Source of the DNA: JAPYTK01 sp964401935
GTDB taxonomy: Bacteria > Myxococcota_A > Polyangia > Polyangiales > Polyangiaceae
NCBI GenBank assembly: GCA_964401935.1
Contig: CAYOAL010000038.1
Span: 1-64,000, forward strand
Direction of reading: 5' to 3'
DNA length: 64,000 bases
Position 1 is the first letter of the stretch, and each line of letters starts with the position of its first letter. This document shows, one piece after another, positions 61,301 through 64,000 of the stretch. The notes under the pieces were generated by a model. It saw only the letters and a program-made list of their open reading frames with translations, made no database searches and was not told where the DNA came from. The translations under genes were made by a program, and so were the position numbers.

Positions 61301-62668
61301 CTACGGGCAGGGCAGCTCGTAGTTGACGATACCGTTCCACACGCGCGGCGTCGCCTGGAAGCCCGCGAAGGGATCCGCCCCCACCCCGCGGCCCTCGAAG
61401 AAGCGAAGCTCCACGTTCTGCACGTAGATCGCGCCTTCCGTCGTCCCGTTCGTATAGCGCATGCCGCCGGTCGCGGAGTGCACGACGAAGCCGTAGCGCT
61501 CCCCCGCGCTGATGGGGAGGTTGAGATCGATCGGGATCTCGGTGGGCACGTCGGGACCCGCGCTCGTCACCGTCACCGTGTCGACGAAGGTCCACGCTCC
61601 CTGGCTCAGCTCGAACCCCGTCTTGCCGCCGGGGATGTACCAAATCGAGACGTCCTTGTCTCCCGCGGTGAGGTTCGTCTGGAGCCGGGTGACCACGATG
61701 TCCACCTTCGCCTCGATATCGAACATCGCGCCGCTGAGGCCGTTGCCAGCGGCGAAGGTGGTCGTGAGGCTCTTCGCCGGTGGGATGCAGGCGTTCAAGC
61801 AGACGCCCAGCGAGCACCCGATGCAGAGGCCCGGCCCCTGGGGGCAGTCGTTGCAGCTCGCCCCGTCCATCGCGAAGTTGACGAGGCAGCTCCCCGCCCC
61901 GTCGCAGGAGTCGGGGTCGTTGCAGTCGGTGTCGAGCACGCTGCCGCAGCTGGTGCCCAAGAGGGCGAAGTTGGGCTCGCACGTGCCCCCGCCGTCGCAG
62001 GTGTCGGGTGCGTTGCAGGCGTTGTTGGTCTGATCGCCGCACGGCGTCCCCGACGGCACGTGGTTCTCGAGACAGGTGCCCATCCCGTCGCAGGTGTCGG
62101 GATCGGTGCACTGCGTCGCCGCGCCGTCACCGCAGGGAGCCCCCTCGGGCTCGTCTCGAGGGAGACAGGTGCCCGCCCCGTCGCAGATGTCGGGATCGGT
62201 GCACTGGTTGTTCGTCGAGTCACCGCACCCGTAGCCCTCGGGCCGGTGGTTCTCGAGGCAGGTGCCCATCCCATCGCAGCTGTCGGGTCGAGTGCAGTCA
62301 TCCTCGGTGCCGTCGCCACACGGCGAGCCGGTGGGGGCGAGCACGATGCGGCAGGTACCTTTCCCGTCGCAGCGGTCGGCCGGATCGCAGTCGGTGTCGT
62401 TCGGGTCGCCGCAGGGCGCTCCATCGGGCGCCACGTTCGCGGAGCACACGCCGTCGAGACACGTGTCGGCCGCGTCGCACTCGGAGTCGGCGTCGCTGCC
62501 GCAGGGGGTGCCGTCGGCTTGTCCCGCACACTGGGGATCCACCGTGCCGCCCGCGCCGTTGCCTCCGGCAGCGGTCGTCTCGTCCGTCTCCGGGTTGCCG
62601 GTCGCACACGCGGTGGCCAGGCCACCCAACAACGAAAGAACCCCAACGTAAGTGAAGAAGCGGCTCAT
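61301..62668 (-). CDS. Cys-rich repeat lipoprotein with C-terminal beta domain
   Basis: A 455-residue lipoprotein. After the lipobox (ATAC) come seven repeats of about 31 residues with the pattern GxPCGD....xCxxPDxCDGxGTCLxNxxP, giving six cysteines per repeat. Next is a CNDCPQGPGLCIGC region, and then a beta-rich C-terminal domain (LTTTFAAGNGLSGAMFDIEAKVDIVVTRLQT, GERYGFVVHSATGG). The repeats resemble growth-factor- or disintegrin-like Cys repeats expanded in myxobacterial surface proteins. The C-terminal part resembles domains found at the end of delta-proteobacterial surface proteins. The ATG at 62668 is divergent from tesB. Confidence 0.85.
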   Translation of the reverse strand: MSRFFTYVGVLSLLGGLATACATGNPETDETTAAGGNGAGGTVDPQCAGQADGTPCGSDADSECDAADTCLDGVCSANVAPDGAPCGDPNDTDCDPADRCDGKGTCRIVLAPTGSPCGDGTEDDCTRPDSCDGMGTCLENHRPEGYGCGDSTNNQCTDPDICDGAGTCLPRDEPEGAPCGDGAATQCTDPDTCDGMGTCLENHVPSGTPCGDQTNNACNAPDTCDGGGTCEPNFALLGTSCGSVLDTDCNDPDSCDGAGSCLVNFAMDGASCNDCPQGPGLCIGCSLGVCLNACIPPAKSLTTTFAAGNGLSGAMFDIEAKVDIVVTRLQTNLTAGDKDVSIWYIPGGKTGFELSQGAWTFVDTVTVTSAGPDVPTEIPIDLNLPISAGERYGFVVHSATGGMRYTNGTTEGAIYVQNVELRFFEGRGVGADPFAGFQATPRVWNGIVNYELPCP

Positions 62669-62866
62669 CTCCAAACCATCACGATACGCGACAAACATCG
62701 CAACGGAAGAGCAGAAAACGTTCTCGATGTTCGTAGCGCGAGCAGCATTGTGCCGCACGTGCGTAGCGCGCTACGCGGCGGGGCGAGCCGCCCCCTGCCC
62801 GAAACGCAACCGCCGAGATCCGATGAGGGCTTGGCTGACGCGCGTGATGGCGCTACCCCAGAGGCG

Positions 62867-63727
62867 ATGCGCAACGTCCTCACCGAGCTCGTCGAGCTCC
62901 TCCGCCTCGAGAGGCTCGAGCAACACCTCTTCCGCGGGCAGAGCCAGGATCTCGGCTGGGGCAACGTCTTTGGGGGGCAGGTGCTCGGGCAGGCCCTGTC
63001 CGCCGCCGAGCAGACGGTGCCCGAAGGCCGCAACGTCCACTCGCTCCACGGCTACTTCCTGCGCACCGGCGACGCGCACAAACCCATCATCTACGACGTC
63101 GATCCCATCCGCGACGGCAAGAGCTTCACCACGCGGCGCGTCGTCGCGATCCAAGGAGGCCACGCCATCTTCAGCCTCGCCGCCTCGTTTCAGGTGCACG
63201 AGGAGGGCTTCGACCACCAGGCGCCCATGCCCGACGTGCCAGGCCCCGAGGAGCTCAAGAGCGAGGTGGAGCTCGCGCGCCAGTTTCAGGACATCATCCC
63301 TCCGGCGGTGCGTGAGCGGTTCATCGCCGACAAGCCGATCGAGATCCGCCACGTCGATCCCGTCAACCCGCTCGCTCCCGAGCCTCGCGACCCCGAGCGC
63401 TACGTCTGGTACCGCGCCATCGACGCCCTCCCCGACGCCCCCTCGTTGCACCAGTACCTCCTCGCCTACGCCTCCGACTTCAACCTCCTCGGCAGCGCCA
63501 TGTTTCCCCACGGCGTCTCCTACCTGTCGCCGGGCATGCAGGTCGCGAGCCTCGATCATACGATGTACTTCCACCGTCCGTTCCGCATGGACGAGTGGCT
63601 CCTCTACGCCATCGACAGCCCCTCCGCGAGCGGCGCCCGGGGCCTGGCTCGCGGGCAGTTCTTCACCCGGTCGGGGCAGCTCGTCGCGTCGACCGTGCAA
63701 GAGGGGCTGATTCGAAAGCGCGGCTGA
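62867..63727 (+). CDS. tesB: Acyl-CoA thioesterase II
   Basis: A 286-residue thioesterase, the typical TesB length, with two hotdog domains. N-terminal: FGGQVLGQALSAAEQTVPEGRNVHSLHGYFLRTGD. C-terminal: YASDFNLLGSAMFPHGV, ASLDHTMYFHRPFRMDEWLLY and LVASTVQEGLIRKR. The catalytic Asp (ASDFNLL), Thr/Ser (DHTMYFH) and Gln (TVQEGL) are all present. It hydrolyses acyl-CoA to free fatty acid and CoA. The ATG is chosen because ELVELLRLERLEQHLFRG directly follows. Confidence 0.94.
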   Translation: MRNVLTELVELLRLERLEQHLFRGQSQDLGWGNVFGGQVLGQALSAAEQTVPEGRNVHSLHGYFLRTGDAHKPIIYDVDPIRDGKSFTTRRVVAIQGGHAIFSLAASFQVHEEGFDHQAPMPDVPGPEELKSEVELARQFQDIIPPAVRERFIADKPIEIRHVDPVNPLAPEPRDPERYVWYRAIDALPDAPSLHQYLLAYASDFNLLGSAMFPHGVSYLSPGMQVASLDHTMYFHRPFRMDEWLLYAIDSPSASGARGLARGQFFTRSGQLVASTVQEGLIRKRG

Positions 63728-63740
63728 ACCCGCGCGCCGC

Positions 63741-64000
63741 TCAGGCGGGCCCCTCGAACTTGCAGTCGTACCCGATCACGAGCTTGCCGCTCTGTCCGTC
63801 TTGCACGTGAGCGCACGTGTCTGGACAGAGGCGGATGTGGTTCCCGTCGACGTAGAAGGCGCCATCGACACAGTCGGCGGGACCGTCGACCTGGTCATAG
63901 GTCTCCACCGGACCGCCGTCGGCGGGAGTGAACTCCACGCTGAGCGTCTCGGGATCGACCACCTGCCCGGGAGGAGGCTCCGGGATCTCGAGATCACACT
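63741..64000 (-). CDS. C-terminal part of a VWA-type lipoprotein (runs off the window)
   Basis: The open frame continues through the right edge, so only the last 86 or so residues are visible: CDLEIPEPPPGQVVDPETL, ADCVDGAFYVDGNHIRLCPDTCAHV and KLVIGYDCKFEGPA. The same layout (C.F/L.IP, a beta strand pair, R.QLYGAACDLY / IRLCPDTCAHV, then V.G.C) ends the complete VWA lipoprotein at 15483-16664. I therefore infer that this is another member whose VWA domain lies outside the window. It converges on tesB with 13 bp between the stops. Confidence 0.72.
   Translation of the reverse strand, partial: CDLEIPEPPPGQVVDPETLSVEFTPADGGPVETYDQVDGPADCVDGAFYVDGNHIRLCPDTCAHVQDGQSGKLVIGYDCKFEGPA

Overview
The window is one piece of a very GC-rich, gene-dense bacterial chromosome. 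The gene set points to a myxobacterium, probably of the Polyangiales: many Gly-rich lipoproteins with LamG, VWA, SBBP-propeller or Cys-repeat domains, a TPR/PEGA/beta-barrel protein, a DUF1552/DUF1592 pair, Ser/Thr kinase signalling, a good sigma-54 promoter match and frequent 4-bp gene overlaps. This placement is inferred from gene content; there is no rRNA or tRNA in the window. Two runs of exactly 100 N (688-787 and 40539-40638) are scaffold gaps, and both sit inside tandem repeats. The second lies within a gene.

Layout. 1-890: low-complexity repeats and a gap. 895-5784: an exported unknown protein, then a five-gene plus-strand cluster (acyl-CoA-dehydrogenase-like flavoprotein, mini zinc-ribbon, OsmC fold without its redox cysteines, PhnD-like protein without a signal peptide, MetE-core-like protein). 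5806-11567: PQQ-type propeller lipoprotein, response regulator, SBBP propeller lipoprotein, small lipoprotein, ethanolamine-type permease. 11665-15326 (minus): complete acyl-CoA carboxylase operon. 15483-22864: VWA lipoprotein, B3/4 protein, LamG lipoprotein, DUF1552/DUF1592 pair, Lys-rich exported protein. 23016-23711: GYF_2-like protein. 25703-34070 (minus): tightly packed run of lipoprotein, SbcD/YhaO-like nuclease, YhaN-like ATPase, alginate_exp-type porin, alkyl-DHAP-synthase-like flavoprotein and FATP-type acyl-CoA synthetase (listed here in transcription order, from 34070 down to 23820). 34239-40947: DUF362 protein, Suv3-like helicase and two related low-complexity proteins, the second behind a sigma-54 promoter. 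40980-44875: PHM-like copper monooxygenase, M14-like peptidase, acyltransferase, small proteins, TatA. 45005-49854 (minus): GH5-like lipoprotein, GNAT, FGE-fold protein, TPR/PEGA protein, lipoprotein. 49950-54003: ECF sigma factor overlapping a tandem double Ser/Thr kinase, then a GYGQPQ-repeat membrane protein. 54276-64000: MopE-like and LamG lipoproteins, TPR protein, flavin monooxygenase, conserved unknown protein, two Cys-rich lipoproteins, TesB thioesterase and the end of a second VWA protein.

The strongest candidates for undescribed biology are the 1993-5784 cluster, which looks like a cytosolic, possibly sulfur- or methyl-transfer pathway made of repurposed folds; the sigma factor/double-kinase pair; the bacterial PHM-like protein with all six copper ligands; and the run that joins a nuclease/ATPase pair to a porin and ether-lipid enzymes. 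The carboxylase, acyl-CoA synthetase, thioesterase, alkyl-DHAP synthase and acyltransferase together indicate active acyl-CoA and (ether-)lipid metabolism.
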